DNA from: Psychrobacter jeotgali
GTDB lineage: Bacteria > Pseudomonadota > Gammaproteobacteria > Pseudomonadales > Moraxellaceae
NCBI RefSeq assembly: GCF_904846315.1
Contig: NZ_CAJHAF010000001.1
Location: forward strand, 1,612,001 to 1,676,000
Direction of reading: 5' to 3'
DNA length: 64,000 nt
The notes beneath the pieces are model-generated. The model was not told the DNA's origin. It made no database searches and was given only the letters and a program-made list of their open reading frames with translations. Within the stretch, counting starts at the first letter, position 1; each line of letters begins with the position of its first letter. The position numbers and the translations under genes are program-made. Positions 36,201 to 45,026 of this stretch are shown here, piece by piece.

Positions 36201-36997
36201 TGCGCATCTGGTGTCCGGGTTTGCGGTACGTTAGAGCCCCAAGCGATGATATAGTCAGAGTTGTACCAATCGGCTGATTCAGGTACGTCTGTTTGCTCGC
36301 CCCAAGTCATTGGAGAAGCTGGTGGCAGGTCACAATACCAATCATAAAAAGACAGGCAAGAGCCGCCGATAAGCGATAAATAACGCGTACCTGCTGCGTA
36401 ACTCACCATCGACATCGCTGGAATAGGTGAGAAGCCAATAATACGATCAGGACCATAAATCTTGGCAGTATAAACGTTACTAGCGGCAATGATTTCATTG
36501 ACTTCAGCCCAGGTCGAGCGGATAAAGCCACCAAGTCCACGCTTAGATTTATACTGTTCAGCTTTGATCGGGTCTTCTACGATACTTTCCCACGCATCAA
36601 CAGGATCTGGATGCTGGGCTTTGGCTTCACGCCACAATTTTAGTAGTGGTTTACGTACCTTTGGATATTTAACCCGGTTAGCTGAGTACATATACCAGCT
36701 ATAGCTGGCGCCACGTGGACAGCCGCGTGGCTCATGGTTTGGTAGGTCCGGACGGGTTTCTGGATAGTCAGTTTGCTGAGTTTCCCAGGTAACTAGGCCA
36801 TTTTTGACATAGATTTTCCATGAGCAAGAGCCGGTACAGTTAACCCCATGCGTTGAGCGCACAATCTTGTCATACTGCCAGCGGCTGCGATAGACGTTCT
36901 CCCACGCACGAGACTCATCACGGGTCTCACCATGTCCATCGGAGAACTCTCCTTTTTTACGTTTAAAAAAGCGGAATTGGTCGAGTAAATGACTCAT
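33239..36997 (-). CDS. narG: Respiratory nitrate reductase alpha subunit NarG
   Basis: A 1252-residue molybdenum catalytic subunit of standard size. The N-terminal FS0 cluster region is HGVNCTGSCSWKIYVKNGLV, with the His ligand typical of NarG. YSWYMYSANRVKYPKVR, GGSCLSFYDWYCDLPPASP and IIAWGSNVPQTRTPDAHF follow, as in membrane-bound nitrate reductases. There is no Tat signal beyond the usual short vestige, so the site faces the cytoplasm. It reduces nitrate to nitrite using bis-MGD, which the mo cofactor genes in this window would supply. First gene of narGHJI. Confidence 0.97.
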   Translation of the reverse strand: MSHLLDQFRFFKRKKGEFSDGHGETRDESRAWENVYRSRWQYDKIVRSTHGVNCTGSCSWKIYVKNGLVTWETQQTDYPETRPDLPNHEPRGCPRGASYSWYMYSANRVKYPKVRKPLLKLWREAKAQHPDPVDAWESIVEDPIKAEQYKSKRGLGGFIRSTWAEVNEIIAASNVYTAKIYGPDRIIGFSPIPAMSMVSYAAGTRYLSLIGGSCLSFYDWYCDLPPASPMTWGEQTDVPESADWYNSDYIIAWGSNVPQTRTPDAHFFTEVRYKGTKTVSITPDYAEISKLTDLWLNPKQGTDAAVAQAFCHVIIKEFYLKQPSDYFLDYAKRYTDLPVLVMLEGEEGARRPGRYLRASDLVDNLGEENNPEWKTIGLNSNGELVSPLGSIGYRWGEKGKWNLEQKSGATGEDIDLTLTLKDSNETCVVGFDYFGHVDHPHFTSVPGEPIQQKTVPCKTVQLADGSSAIVATVFDLTVANLGVDNGVGGDHVTDDYNDATVPGTPAWQEVITGLSRERVIQVAREFAENAHKTHGKSMIIIGAGMNHWYHLDMNYRGVINMLMLCGCVGKSGGGWAHYVGQEKLRPQTGWLPLAFALDWHRPPRHMNGTSFFYNHSSQWRHETISAHEILSPNANKKFFPEHMLDYNIQAERAGWLPSAPQLNRNPLTIAAQAQAKGKGIEDHVVDSLEDGSLRFACESPDNPVNFPRNMFIWRSNLLGSSGKGHEYMLHYFLGTRNGLLNEENPTGHLQPKEVDWVEKGPTGKLDLVVALDFRMSSTCLYSDIVLPTATWYEKDDMNTSDMHPFIHPLTAATDPAWESKTDWEIYKGIAKSFSELTKGHLGVETDVVTLPMQHDSPGELAQPFGGTDWKTAGEKPVPGKNCPMIKVVERDYPNTYKKFTSLGPALEKLGNGSKGLNWDMKTEVKQLGDLNHRVTEPGISEGRPQINTAVHASEMILMLAPETNGHVAVKGWAALSEFTGRDHTHLAKSSEHEKIRFKDIVAQPRKIISSPTWSGIESDEVSYNAGYTNVHELIPWRTITGRQQFYQDHPWMQAFGEQMQQYRPPIDTKTTDIIKNAKPNGNKEIVLNFLTPHQKWGIHSTYSENLMMLTLSRGGPCVWMSEVDAQKADIVDNDWIEVFNANGAITARAIVSQRVKEGMTMMYHAQEKLVNVPGSEQTGIRGGIHNSVTRTILKPTHMIGSYAQQSYGFNYYGTVGCNRDEFVVIRKMSKIDWLEEKPDDSLPRPLPTTIDG

Positions 36998-37388
36998 TAG
37001 GCTATCCTCTATTTTGTGGCTTATGTTATGAGCTGTGATCGTTTTGGCGCTGATTACATAGAGTGGGGTAATATATCTGGGTTCAAATTTACGGCTCTAT
37101 ATTTATAAGCGGTCAATATTATTTCGATATCATCATTCTAATTAACTACCCATAGCCTTACTATTATCTAACGTGAGCAGCCAACTACTCCCTTGGTGGT
37201 AGTCGCTAACTAAGCCCTAACTATTAAAACCCACTTAAAATTGTGATTAATTTAAAATACATAAGACGCTTGGTAATAAATAAAAAAAGCCACTTAACTA
37301 AGTAAGTAGCTTTTAAAAAGGCATAAAGGATTTTTGAATAGCTTGGTAGAGCTTCTAGAATAATAGCTTCTAAAATAAACAGAGCTAT
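36998..37388. other. narK-narG intergenic region with narK terminator
   Basis: A 391-bp spacer on the minus-strand path from narK to narG. A hairpin at 37285-37314 (AAAAGCCACTTA with TAAGTAGCTTTT, one mismatch, T-run beyond) should end narK transcription. The remaining ~270 bp must hold the narG promoter; I could not find a convincing FNR box (TTGAT-N4-ATCAA). Confidence 0.6.
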
Positions 37389-38753
37389 TTAAGAAGGGTA
37401 AGGAGCATTTTTACGGCTGTAATACCACCATGTTAGCGCTATACAAACGATATAGAACACTATCAGAACAATAAAAGTACCATAAGCGCCCAAGCCTGAA
37501 CCAAACATTTTAGGAATAAAGAACGCACCGTAAGCGGCAAATGCTGAGGTAAAGCCAACGACTGCTGCCGCTTCTTTACGAGCTTCTACCAATAAATTTT
37601 TGGTACCCAGTTTTTCATGTAGCGTTCTAAAGATGACCGGAATCATACGGAAGGTAGAGCCATTACCAATACCAGTAGTAATAAACAGCACCATAAAGGA
37701 GATGAAATAGCCTGTAAAGCTGCCTGGACGAGTTTCGCTAGGCAAGAAGAACATCACTGCTACTACCGCTAGCACCATGACAATATAGTTCCAGAAGGTC
37801 ACTCTTGCGCCGCCTATTTTATCGGATAACCAGCCACCGAATGGACGAACAATTGCACCTACGAACGGACCTAGAAAGGCGAACTTTAACGCATCAATTT
37901 CAGGGAATGAGCTCTTGATGAGCATAGGGAAAGCCGCAGAATAACCGATAAAAGAGCCGAATGTTGCTAGATAAAGAATACACATAATCCAGTTATGTTT
38001 ACGCTTAAAGATAATCGATTGATCTTTAAAAGAGGCTTTGGCATTAGCCAAATCATTCATACCAAACCAAGCCAGAACTGAGAATAGAATGATGAAAGGT
38101 ACCCAAATAAAACCGGCGTTCTGTAAGTAAAACACTTCGCCTGTGCTGGTAACTTGAGGGTCGCCGCCTAGTGAGCCGAATACAGCAAAAAGAATAACTA
38201 TAGGCACTACAAACTGCATTACCGATACGCCCAAGTTACCTAAACCGGCATTAAGACCAAGGGCTGAGCCTTGTTTTTCTTTAGGATAGAAAAATGAGAT
38301 ATTAGCCATAGATGAGGCAAAGTTCGCTCCACCAAATCCACACAATAGCGCAATGATAGCGAATGTCATAAAAGGCGTATTAGGGTTCTGTACGGCAAAG
38401 CCCATCCATAGCGATGGAATTAATAGCGAAGCCGTTGAGATCGCTGTCCAGCGCCTACCACCAAAGATCGGCACCATAAAGGAGTAGAAAACTCGTAAGG
38501 TCGCCCCTGATAATCCGGGCAAAGCCGCCAACCAAAAGAGCTGTCCTGAATCGAAATTAAAACCAATTTCAGGCAAGCGCACAATGACTGCGCTCCACAC
38601 CATCCATACTGAAAACGCTAGTAGTAATGATGGGATAGATATCCACAAGTTACGACTCGCAACCTTTTTACCGCCCTCCTCCCAGAACCTTTCATCTTCA
38701 GGTCGCCAGTCAGTGATGAGCTTACCACCTTTCAAACTATTATTAGTGCTCAT
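37389..38753 (-). CDS. narK: NarK-family nitrate/nitrite transporter (MFS)
   Basis: A 12-helix major facilitator of the nitrate/nitrite porter family. I start at the ATG at 38753 (454 residues) because GAGGAA lies just before it; a GTG at 38765 is the alternative. The nitrate signature appears in NAGLGNLGVSVMQF and, in the second half, FTSAFAAYGAFFIPKMFG. The hydrophilic N-terminal WRPEDERFWEEGGKKVASRNLWIS is typical of the NarK2/NarU branch, thought to exchange nitrate for nitrite. It precedes narG on the same strand, with a terminator between, and diverges from narX. Confidence 0.93.
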   Translation of the reverse strand: MSTNNSLKGGKLITDWRPEDERFWEEGGKKVASRNLWISIPSLLLAFSVWMVWSAVIVRLPEIGFNFDSGQLFWLAALPGLSGATLRVFYSFMVPIFGGRRWTAISTASLLIPSLWMGFAVQNPNTPFMTFAIIALLCGFGGANFASSMANISFFYPKEKQGSALGLNAGLGNLGVSVMQFVVPIVILFAVFGSLGGDPQVTSTGEVFYLQNAGFIWVPFIILFSVLAWFGMNDLANAKASFKDQSIIFKRKHNWIMCILYLATFGSFIGYSAAFPMLIKSSFPEIDALKFAFLGPFVGAIVRPFGGWLSDKIGGARVTFWNYIVMVLAVVAVMFFLPSETRPGSFTGYFISFMVLFITTGIGNGSTFRMIPVIFRTLHEKLGTKNLLVEARKEAAAVVGFTSAFAAYGAFFIPKMFGSGLGAYGTFIVLIVFYIVCIALTWWYYSRKNAPYPS

Positions 38754-38886
38754 TCTGTTCCTCACTTAGTATCATGTATACTCAATTTTACTTAGCATTT
38801 TTATATCATTAAGTGCTTATAAAAACACGGTGCGCAGTAGCCTTTAAGGGTGCATATAGCTATCAATCAATGAACTACTGCGATTA

Positions 38887-38919
38887 TTCGTTAGTCATAA
38901 CTTTCTATGTACTAACGAA
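38887..38919. promoter_or_regulatory. Inverted repeat in the narK-narX divergent promoter
   Basis: TTCGTTAGT (38887-38895) and ACTAACGAA (38911-38919) are perfect inverted 9-mers separated by 15 bp, near the middle of the divergent spacer. This could be an operator for both directions. The regulator is unknown; the arms do not match FNR or the NarL 7-2-7 arrangement. Confidence 0.4.
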
Positions 38920-39107
38920 AGGTAATAACTCACGTTACTTTGTTACTACAATTATTAGTATTCATACATAGTGGTATACTGATAGCTTAAAGAGGTATAT
39001 TGATTATCTGTTCTTGACTAAAACTGCGGTTGCGCCGAGATCTTTATTTGTTTTAGAGTCAATATTCTTACAAACACATATTATTGATAGATAAAGACTT
39101 ATTCATT

Positions 39108-41162
39108 ATGAATAGTATATTACGACAGTCTCTCCCCGTTCAGGCTTGGGTATCCATCTGTACCATTGCCTTATTGTGCTTTATGTCCGCTTTAGGTGGT
39201 GGGGTATTGGCGTGGGTATCAGAAGCCGATGCACAAGCTATCAATACCGCAGGGTCAATTCGGATGGCGACCTATCGTATTAACTTTCAAATTGCTACTG
39301 ACTTTACTGCGGACAGCCCATCGAATTTGAGTATCGCTGTTGAGCAAGACCGTTTGAATGAGACTTTAGAAAAGGAGGTATTGGCTTTAAGTGAGTCAGC
39401 AGGTACAGGTATTCCCAATCAAAGCAGGTCTGCCAAAGTAGATGCCTTAGTGACTGATATGGAAAACCGACTCACCAATTTACGTGAGTATCAAATGGCT
39501 TATGCCAACAAACATAGAATCATCAATGACCAGTTGCAACGTATAGAGTCGCAGTGGTTCAACACCCTCAAACCTATTGTTTTGTCGCAAAATAAAGAAG
39601 CTTTTTATGATGCATCGCCACCTTACATCAGAAACGTCGATAACTTTGTCAATGAATTACAGATTAGAAATGAGCAGCGGCAGATATGGCAACAGTTCCT
39701 ACAAGTGCTATCGTTAATCTTGACCATTATCATTATGCTGATTGGCATGTATAAGCTACGCCAGAATGTCCTGGTGCCAGTGCAGCGCCTTATTAAAGCC
39801 AATAGTCTATTTAAGCAAGGCAAGCACGATACTAGAGTGTCTATCTCTGGCTATACCGAGTTCAAAAAGCTGGGCGATTCTTTTAACAATATGGCCAGTA
39901 CCATTGAGACTCATCAGCGCTCACTCAAAAGTGAGATGCAGATAAAAACCAAACATTTAACCACAGCTAATGAAGTGTTGTCACTGTTCTATGACTTCTC
40001 CAAACAGCTGACCACCAGCTCCGTTACTTTATATAAGCTCGACCAATTGATTACTGACTTTGGGCATATATTTCCTCATTTAGACTTCACCTTATGTATT
40101 CAAAACGATATCTTAAATGGGAAGGAAGCCATCGCTCTACACGATGACAAAATGAAAGAGCTGTGTTCCAAGCTTAGCTGTGATAACTGTTTTATTAAAA
40201 ACAACGTTTATGCTGAAACCTATCCCATTACTCACCAAAATCTTGAGTTTGGAGAGTTAAAAGTTCGACCTAAATCTATTTTGCTTATGAATAGCGAGCT
40301 TGCTACAGAGCTTGATGCTAAAGATAAAAAAGAGGATAAAACCTCTAAACGTATTCAGACCGTAGATCTGGACTCTACTTATCTAAATGCTGAAAATAGT
40401 GAGCTGATTACTGCGCTCACCAACCTTATCGGTACCGCTTTGTCATTACGTAAGCAGCGTCAACAAGAGCATCAAATTATCTTGTTAGAGGAGCGCTCAA
40501 CGATTGCAAGAGAGCTGCACGATTCGTTAGCTCAGTCGCTGTCTTATCTAAAGATTCAAGTAAGCGTATTAGAGAAACGCTTAGAGAACGCTTCTGAAGC
40601 CGCCAACGATGATCATGTTTTGCAGAGTATTAATCAAATAAAGCTCGGTCTCAGCTCCGCTTATCAGCAATTAAGAGATTTACTCGTCACCTTCCGTCTT
40701 ACTATAGATAGTGATAACTTCGATGAAGCATTACGTGAGGCCGCTGATGAATTTGCGACCAGAGGTCATTTTGATATCCAAATAAATAATAGTATTATGT
40801 CGCTCAATTTAAGTGCAACCGAACAAGTGCATCTGGTCCAAATCATAAGAGAGGCACTATCAAACATCAGTCGTCATGCTATGGCCAAAAACGTAACCAT
40901 TGATTTAGGCTATGATGATGAAAGCAATTATATTGTCATGAAAGTGTTAGATGACGGGGTCGGTATAGTCGGAGAAGTCGATCAAACCCAGCACCATGGT
41001 TTAATGATTATGAAAGAGCGTGCGCATAATTTAGGGGGTATTCTAAAGGTAAGTAGCAACCAACCCTCAGGTACCATTATTACGGTCAAATTCGCCCCTA
41101 ACTTCTTTAACGAATATTTAATAGAAAAAACCAGAAGTAATACTACAGACGAGCTGTCTTAA
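39108..41162 (+). CDS. narX: Nitrate/nitrite sensor histidine kinase NarX
   Basis: The ATG at 39108 gives 684 residues; a TTG eight codons upstream is less likely. Order of domains: membrane helix (WVSICTIALLCFMSALGGG), a periplasmic sensor with the P-box-like AQAINTAGSIRMATYRINFQ, a second helix (LSLILTIIIMLIGMY), HAMP, a central module with a Cys cluster (CSKLSCDNC), the HisKA_3 phosphoacceptor region ERSTIARELHDSLAQSLSYL and an HATPase (DDGVGI, HHGLMIMKERA). It would sense nitrate or nitrite in the periplasm and phosphorylate NarL, encoded 55 bp downstream. Confidence 0.94.
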   Translation: MNSILRQSLPVQAWVSICTIALLCFMSALGGGVLAWVSEADAQAINTAGSIRMATYRINFQIATDFTADSPSNLSIAVEQDRLNETLEKEVLALSESAGTGIPNQSRSAKVDALVTDMENRLTNLREYQMAYANKHRIINDQLQRIESQWFNTLKPIVLSQNKEAFYDASPPYIRNVDNFVNELQIRNEQRQIWQQFLQVLSLILTIIIMLIGMYKLRQNVLVPVQRLIKANSLFKQGKHDTRVSISGYTEFKKLGDSFNNMASTIETHQRSLKSEMQIKTKHLTTANEVLSLFYDFSKQLTTSSVTLYKLDQLITDFGHIFPHLDFTLCIQNDILNGKEAIALHDDKMKELCSKLSCDNCFIKNNVYAETYPITHQNLEFGELKVRPKSILLMNSELATELDAKDKKEDKTSKRIQTVDLDSTYLNAENSELITALTNLIGTALSLRKQRQQEHQIILLEERSTIARELHDSLAQSLSYLKIQVSVLEKRLENASEAANDDHVLQSINQIKLGLSSAYQQLRDLLVTFRLTIDSDNFDEALREAADEFATRGHFDIQINNSIMSLNLSATEQVHLVQIIREALSNISRHAMAKNVTIDLGYDDESNYIVMKVLDDGVGIVGEVDQTQHHGLMIMKERAHNLGGILKVSSNQPSGTIITVKFAPNFFNEYLIEKTRSNTTDELS

Positions 41163-41217
41163 GTTTTTAACTATTTGAATACCTTGCTTTTACGATTTTT
41201 TAATTTGTGAGTATCTT

Positions 41218-41877
41218 ATGAGTACCAATGTTTATACCTCCAACTCCCCTGCCAAGCTGTTGTTAGTCGATGACCACCCCATGCTACGCCGTGGCATAGC
41301 AGAGCTACTAAGCTTGGAGGATGACGTAAAAGTAGTGGGTGAAGTTAGTAATGGACAAGAGGCTTTAGACTTTTTAGAAAATAACGAAGTCGACTTGGTA
41401 ATACTAGATCATAAAATGCCAGTATTAACTGGTATTGAAACCTTGCGAGAAATCAAAGCTAGAGGTATTGAGGTCAAAGCTCTGTTGTTCACGGTCTCTG
41501 ATAGTGGTGAAGATGTACAAGAAGCGCTGAAATTAGGAGTAGATGGTTATCTGCTAAAAGATATGGAGCCTGAGCTGATTATTCTTGATATCCGAAAAGT
41601 ATTGCGTGGCGAGCTGGTCATTAGCCCTAACCTAGCATCGATATTGGCACAAACTATGCGTAAGCCCAGTATTGAAGATATCGCAGGCAATCTAACCAGT
41701 AGAGAGCTGCAAGTGATTCAGATGATAGCAGAAGGACTTAGCAATAAAATGATTGCTAATAAGCTAGATATTGCTGAGTCAACTGTCAAGGTACACGTTA
41801 AACATATTCTCAATAAAACTGGCCTACGTACTCGGGTGGAAGCTGCTGTATGGACGGTGAATCATTTGTCGAAATAG
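41218..41877 (+). CDS. narL: Nitrate/nitrite response regulator NarL
   Basis: A 219-residue two-domain regulator. The receiver has LLLVDDHPMLRRGIAELL (acidic pocket), LVILDHKMPVLTG (phospho-Asp) and LLKDMEPELII; the C-terminal LuxR-type helix-turn-helix is LTSRELQVIQMIAEGLSNKMIANKLDIAESTVKVHVKHIL. It is the partner of NarX and should activate narGHJI and the narK genes. It is followed after 25 bp by a cytochrome P450 gene on the same transcript. Confidence 0.95.
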   Translation: MSTNVYTSNSPAKLLLVDDHPMLRRGIAELLSLEDDVKVVGEVSNGQEALDFLENNEVDLVILDHKMPVLTGIETLREIKARGIEVKALLFTVSDSGEDVQEALKLGVDGYLLKDMEPELIILDIRKVLRGELVISPNLASILAQTMRKPSIEDIAGNLTSRELQVIQMIAEGLSNKMIANKLDIAESTVKVHVKHILNKTGLRTRVEAAVWTVNHLSK

Positions 41878-41902
41878 TTTAGTCATTTTTAAAGGGTTAA
41901 CT

Positions 41903-43090
41903 ATGTTTTCTTATCCTCAAAAAAACAATCTATCATCAAATCCCGAACCAGATAGTCATTCAAACCATGACCGACGTACCCTGACGGATAAGCTACGTCA
42001 ACAACATGAAGTGATAAAAAATGATGCTGGCGAGTGGGTACTTTTACGCCATGCGGATGTTATGGCTGCTGCACTAGATGACAGCACTTTTTCTAGTCAA
42101 GTATCGCGTTTTTTACAAATACCTAATGGCCTTGATGGCGCTGAACATGACCGTTTTCGCGCCCTCATAGATAGCTACCTTAATCAATCAGCGCTTACTC
42201 CCTATTTACCTGTTTTTAAAGATGTCGCTTCAGAGATTATGAGCGCTTTACCTAAAGACACTGTAATCAATGCGGTCACCGATATCGGTGCGGTATTTGC
42301 AGTACGGGCTCAATGTGCTTGGCTTGGTTGGCCGGCTGGTCTGGAACCTGTACTCCTGCAGTGGATAACCGACAATCACAACGCTACTCGCTCAAAAGAC
42401 AATGCCAAAATGGCGCAAGTCGCGCAAGATTTTAATGAAATTATTCGCTCGGTTATAATACCTTATCGTAGCGCAGATAATACAGATAATGCGCTTAAGG
42501 ATATCGATGGGCATACGGTGACTGCGCAGTTGTGCTGTGAGCGTGTGGACGGAAGAGAGCTTAGCGAAGCTGAACTGGTGTCCATTTTACGCAACTGGAC
42601 GGGTGGTGATTTAGGATCTATCGCTTTATGTGTTGGGGTTATTGTAGCCTATCTTGTTGAGCACCCTGAACAGATTAACGTCTGGGCCGGTGCCTCTAAC
42701 ACGGATCTTGAAGCCATGATTGATGAGGTCTTACGTATCGATGATCCTTTTCCATCAAACCGACGTGTTACTACCTGTCCGGTCACTATTGGTGAACATC
42801 AACTACCTAAAGGCGCACGCGTGCAACTAAACTGGACATCAGCTAACCGAGATGAGACCGTCTTTGGTGATAACAGCTTTGCGCCTGAAGATCACGCCGC
42901 TGATAACCTCGTTTATGGTATAGGCAGACACGTATGCCCTGGGCGACTACTGGCTACTTGGCAACTTAGAATAGCCACCCAAGCGCTATTAGCTCACATA
43001 AACCATATCGCTCTCGCTCCCAACCATCCGCTTGAACGTGAGCAACCACCCTTGGGCGGCTATAGAGATGTACCGGTGATTCTCAGCTAA
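41903..43090 (+). CDS. Cytochrome P450 in the narXL operon
   Basis: A 395-residue soluble P450. The heme-thiolate loop is VYGIGRHVCPGRLLA with Cys345, and the K-helix ExxR motif is in DEVLRIDDPFPSNRR. The I-helix, normally AGxDT, reads WTGGDLGSIAL (about residues 232-242): the acidic residue is present, but the following Thr is replaced by Leu. Loss of that Thr is known in P450s that do not perform ordinary O2 activation. There is no membrane anchor and no ferredoxin or reductase gene nearby. It follows narL by 25 bp and precedes a terminator, so it is cotranscribed with narXL. The substrate is unknown; an NO-related role is speculative. Confidence 0.85.
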   Translation: MFSYPQKNNLSSNPEPDSHSNHDRRTLTDKLRQQHEVIKNDAGEWVLLRHADVMAAALDDSTFSSQVSRFLQIPNGLDGAEHDRFRALIDSYLNQSALTPYLPVFKDVASEIMSALPKDTVINAVTDIGAVFAVRAQCAWLGWPAGLEPVLLQWITDNHNATRSKDNAKMAQVAQDFNEIIRSVIIPYRSADNTDNALKDIDGHTVTAQLCCERVDGRELSEAELVSILRNWTGGDLGSIALCVGVIVAYLVEHPEQINVWAGASNTDLEAMIDEVLRIDDPFPSNRRVTTCPVTIGEHQLPKGARVQLNWTSANRDETVFGDNSFAPEDHAADNLVYGIGRHVCPGRLLATWQLRIATQALLAHINHIALAPNHPLEREQPPLGGYRDVPVILS

Positions 43091-43102
43091 ATTAAAATGA
43101 TA

Positions 43103-43132
43103 AAAAACCACCTAACAAGTTAGGTGGTTTTT
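43103..43132. terminator. Bidirectional terminator between P450 gene and second narK
   Basis: AAAAACCACCTAAC pairs perfectly with GTTAGGTGGTTTTT across a 2-nt loop, between converging genes. A- and T-runs on both sides allow termination of either transcript. Confidence 0.92.
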
Positions 43133-43162
43133 CGTATTAAACATAGAATCATACTGAAAGTA

Positions 43163-44644
43163 CTATCGAGCTTCATCCGCAGCAATTTGACGATCCACCG
43201 ATGACATTTTGTACTCATCATCAAAGGCACCTTCAGGCTCTTGTAGCCAGAAGTAGCATATGACCCAAGCAACAAATGCGCCTATAGCAATGATAAAGAA
43301 GAACTGGTTAGGCTCTACAAAGGTGAAGATAAATAAGTAGAATACCGCACCAACGTTACCATACGCGCCAGCCATACCTGATATCTGACCCGTTAAACGG
43401 CGTTTAATTGAAGGAATAATACCGAAGGTCGCTCCCTCTGCCCCTTGCACGAATACCGAACAAAGTATGGTGAAAACAACAGCGATAAACAAAGGCCATT
43501 CAGCATTTAGCAGCCCCATAAGTCCAAAGCCAATACCGATACCAAACATATATATCAACATAACCAAGCGGCGGTTACCAACCTTATCGGAGATATAGCC
43601 ACCTAGCGGACGCGCCCATAAGTTAACAAAAGCAAAGGTTGAAGCTACCAGTCCTGCTACCGTCGGATCAAGTTTCCAAGTGGCAGCAAAGAACATTGGT
43701 AGCATTGAGACCACCGCTAGCTCAGCGCCAAAGTTAGCAAAATAAGTAACGTTCAAAGCTGCTACTGATTTGAACGGATATTTATCATCCTCAGGAATAC
43801 CCGCTTTGAGCATAGGCGCATTGACGCTAATAGCTTTGTATATCTGATAAACAACTACCACAGCGATCAGAATATAAAATCCCCAAGCCGCTGTTTCACC
43901 CAAAAAGCCCATATTCTGAGTCCGATAAACCAAGACCCCCAATATGCCGTATAAAGGAATGATAAATAGACAGTATAACCAAAGATCGCGCCAGCTTGAG
44001 ACTTCTAAAGCCCCCGCCTTGCGAGCTTTTTTGTGCGTATCTACGGTAGGACCATCAGTAATCAAGAACCAATAAGCAACACCATAAGCGGCCATAAGTA
44101 TACCGGATAAGGCAATAGCCCAACGCCAACCATCATCACCACCAAAGAATTGCAAAGCTACGGTTGGAATAGTGATAGCTGCTGCTGCTGAACCAAAGTT
44201 ACCCCAACCGGCATAAAACCCTTCAGCGAAACCAATGTCTTTAGGTTTAAACCACAGCGCTGTCATATGAATACCGACGACGAAACCGGCACCAACGATA
44301 GACATAAATAACCGCGCCACAAAGAACTGCATGGCAGACGTACCAAAAGCGAAAAACCAAGTCGGTATCGCCATTATAACCATCAATATCGAAAACACTC
44401 GCCGAGGCCCAAAGCGATCCAAGGCCATGCCCACCACCACTCGCCCAGGAATGGTTAAAGCAACGTTTGCTATTAAAAATAACTTGATATGATCAGGTGT
44501 AAGATAATCCTCAGTTGCTAGCATCGAGGTTGCTAGCGGAGCCATATTGAACCACACGTAAAAGGTTAAGAAAAAAGCGATCCACGTATAGTGGAGCGCC
44601 CTTATATCACGGCGTTCAAACTCCAGTAATTCTTTTGCATGCAT
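43163..44644 (-). CDS. Second NarK-family nitrate/nitrite transporter
   Basis: A 12-helix major facilitator. The ATG at 44644 (493 residues, MHAKELLEFERRDIRALHYT) has GGGAG eight bases upstream and is preferred over upstream in-frame starts at 44659 and 44665. Nitrate-porter signatures are FYAGWGNFGSAAAAI in helix 5 and GMAGAYGNVGAVFYLF in helix 11. It differs clearly from the NarK at 37389, which suggests the two have separate roles such as nitrate/proton symport and nitrate/nitrite exchange, as with NarK1/NarK2 of other denitrifiers. Which is which cannot be decided from sequence alone. Confidence 0.9.
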   Translation of the reverse strand: MHAKELLEFERRDIRALHYTWIAFFLTFYVWFNMAPLATSMLATEDYLTPDHIKLFLIANVALTIPGRVVVGMALDRFGPRRVFSILMVIMAIPTWFFAFGTSAMQFFVARLFMSIVGAGFVVGIHMTALWFKPKDIGFAEGFYAGWGNFGSAAAAITIPTVALQFFGGDDGWRWAIALSGILMAAYGVAYWFLITDGPTVDTHKKARKAGALEVSSWRDLWLYCLFIIPLYGILGVLVYRTQNMGFLGETAAWGFYILIAVVVVYQIYKAISVNAPMLKAGIPEDDKYPFKSVAALNVTYFANFGAELAVVSMLPMFFAATWKLDPTVAGLVASTFAFVNLWARPLGGYISDKVGNRRLVMLIYMFGIGIGFGLMGLLNAEWPLFIAVVFTILCSVFVQGAEGATFGIIPSIKRRLTGQISGMAGAYGNVGAVFYLFIFTFVEPNQFFFIIAIGAFVAWVICYFWLQEPEGAFDDEYKMSSVDRQIAADEAR

Positions 44645-44748
44645 AATGAATACTCCCATCACCAATTTTTATAGTTGTGATGAGGGTAATGTAACAATAA
44701 GAGTAAGGGATAACTATTAGGCGAAAGCAGTATGCATTACACTTTAAC

Positions 44749-44833
44749 TACTACTTAATGAGGACTAAGGAGTAGTTTTGTAACTTTTATGCCCGCTCAG
44801 TCACATCTACTGTTTAGTTATAGGTACCTATAA
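44749..44833. promoter_or_regulatory. Possible NarL heptamer cluster upstream of the second narK
   Basis: TACTACT (44749-44755) and AGGAGTA (44768-44774) fit the NarL heptamer TACYNMT on opposite strands. A perfect 16-bp palindrome, TTATAGGTACCTATAA (44818-44833), contains two overlapping heptamers. The spacing is not the classic 7-2-7, so NarL binding is only possible. The divergent spacer (44645-45026) serves the second narK and the YeaR-like gene. Confidence 0.3.
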
Positions 44834-45026
44834 CCTTCTACTTAAAGCTATTGAACTCACATTCAATCATTAAGACTAGCATCAAGTATTTATGAAAATC
44901 ATGAGTTTTGAGCGTTATTTATACACCTTATTAATAATGATTATCATTTACATTGCAGTTTTAGAGGATTAAGATAGGAGAGGTATGATTCATTCAATTA
45001 AATTGAATTAAATAGGAAGGTTTATT

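Noticed and set aside
36998..37388. FNR box in front of narG
   Set aside because: Expected from other nar operons, but no TTGAT-N4-ATCAA match or close variant was found.
39084..39110. ATTCATTATGAAT at the narX start as an NsrR box
   Set aside because: The 13-bp palindrome has the wrong spacing between half-sites and overlaps the narX start codon.
44990..45010. ATTCAATTAAATTGAAT palindrome before the YeaR-like gene as an NsrR site
   Set aside because: It is shorter than the 23-bp boxes and the half-sites differ (ATTCAATT rather than ACATTCATTT). In AT-rich sequence this could be chance.
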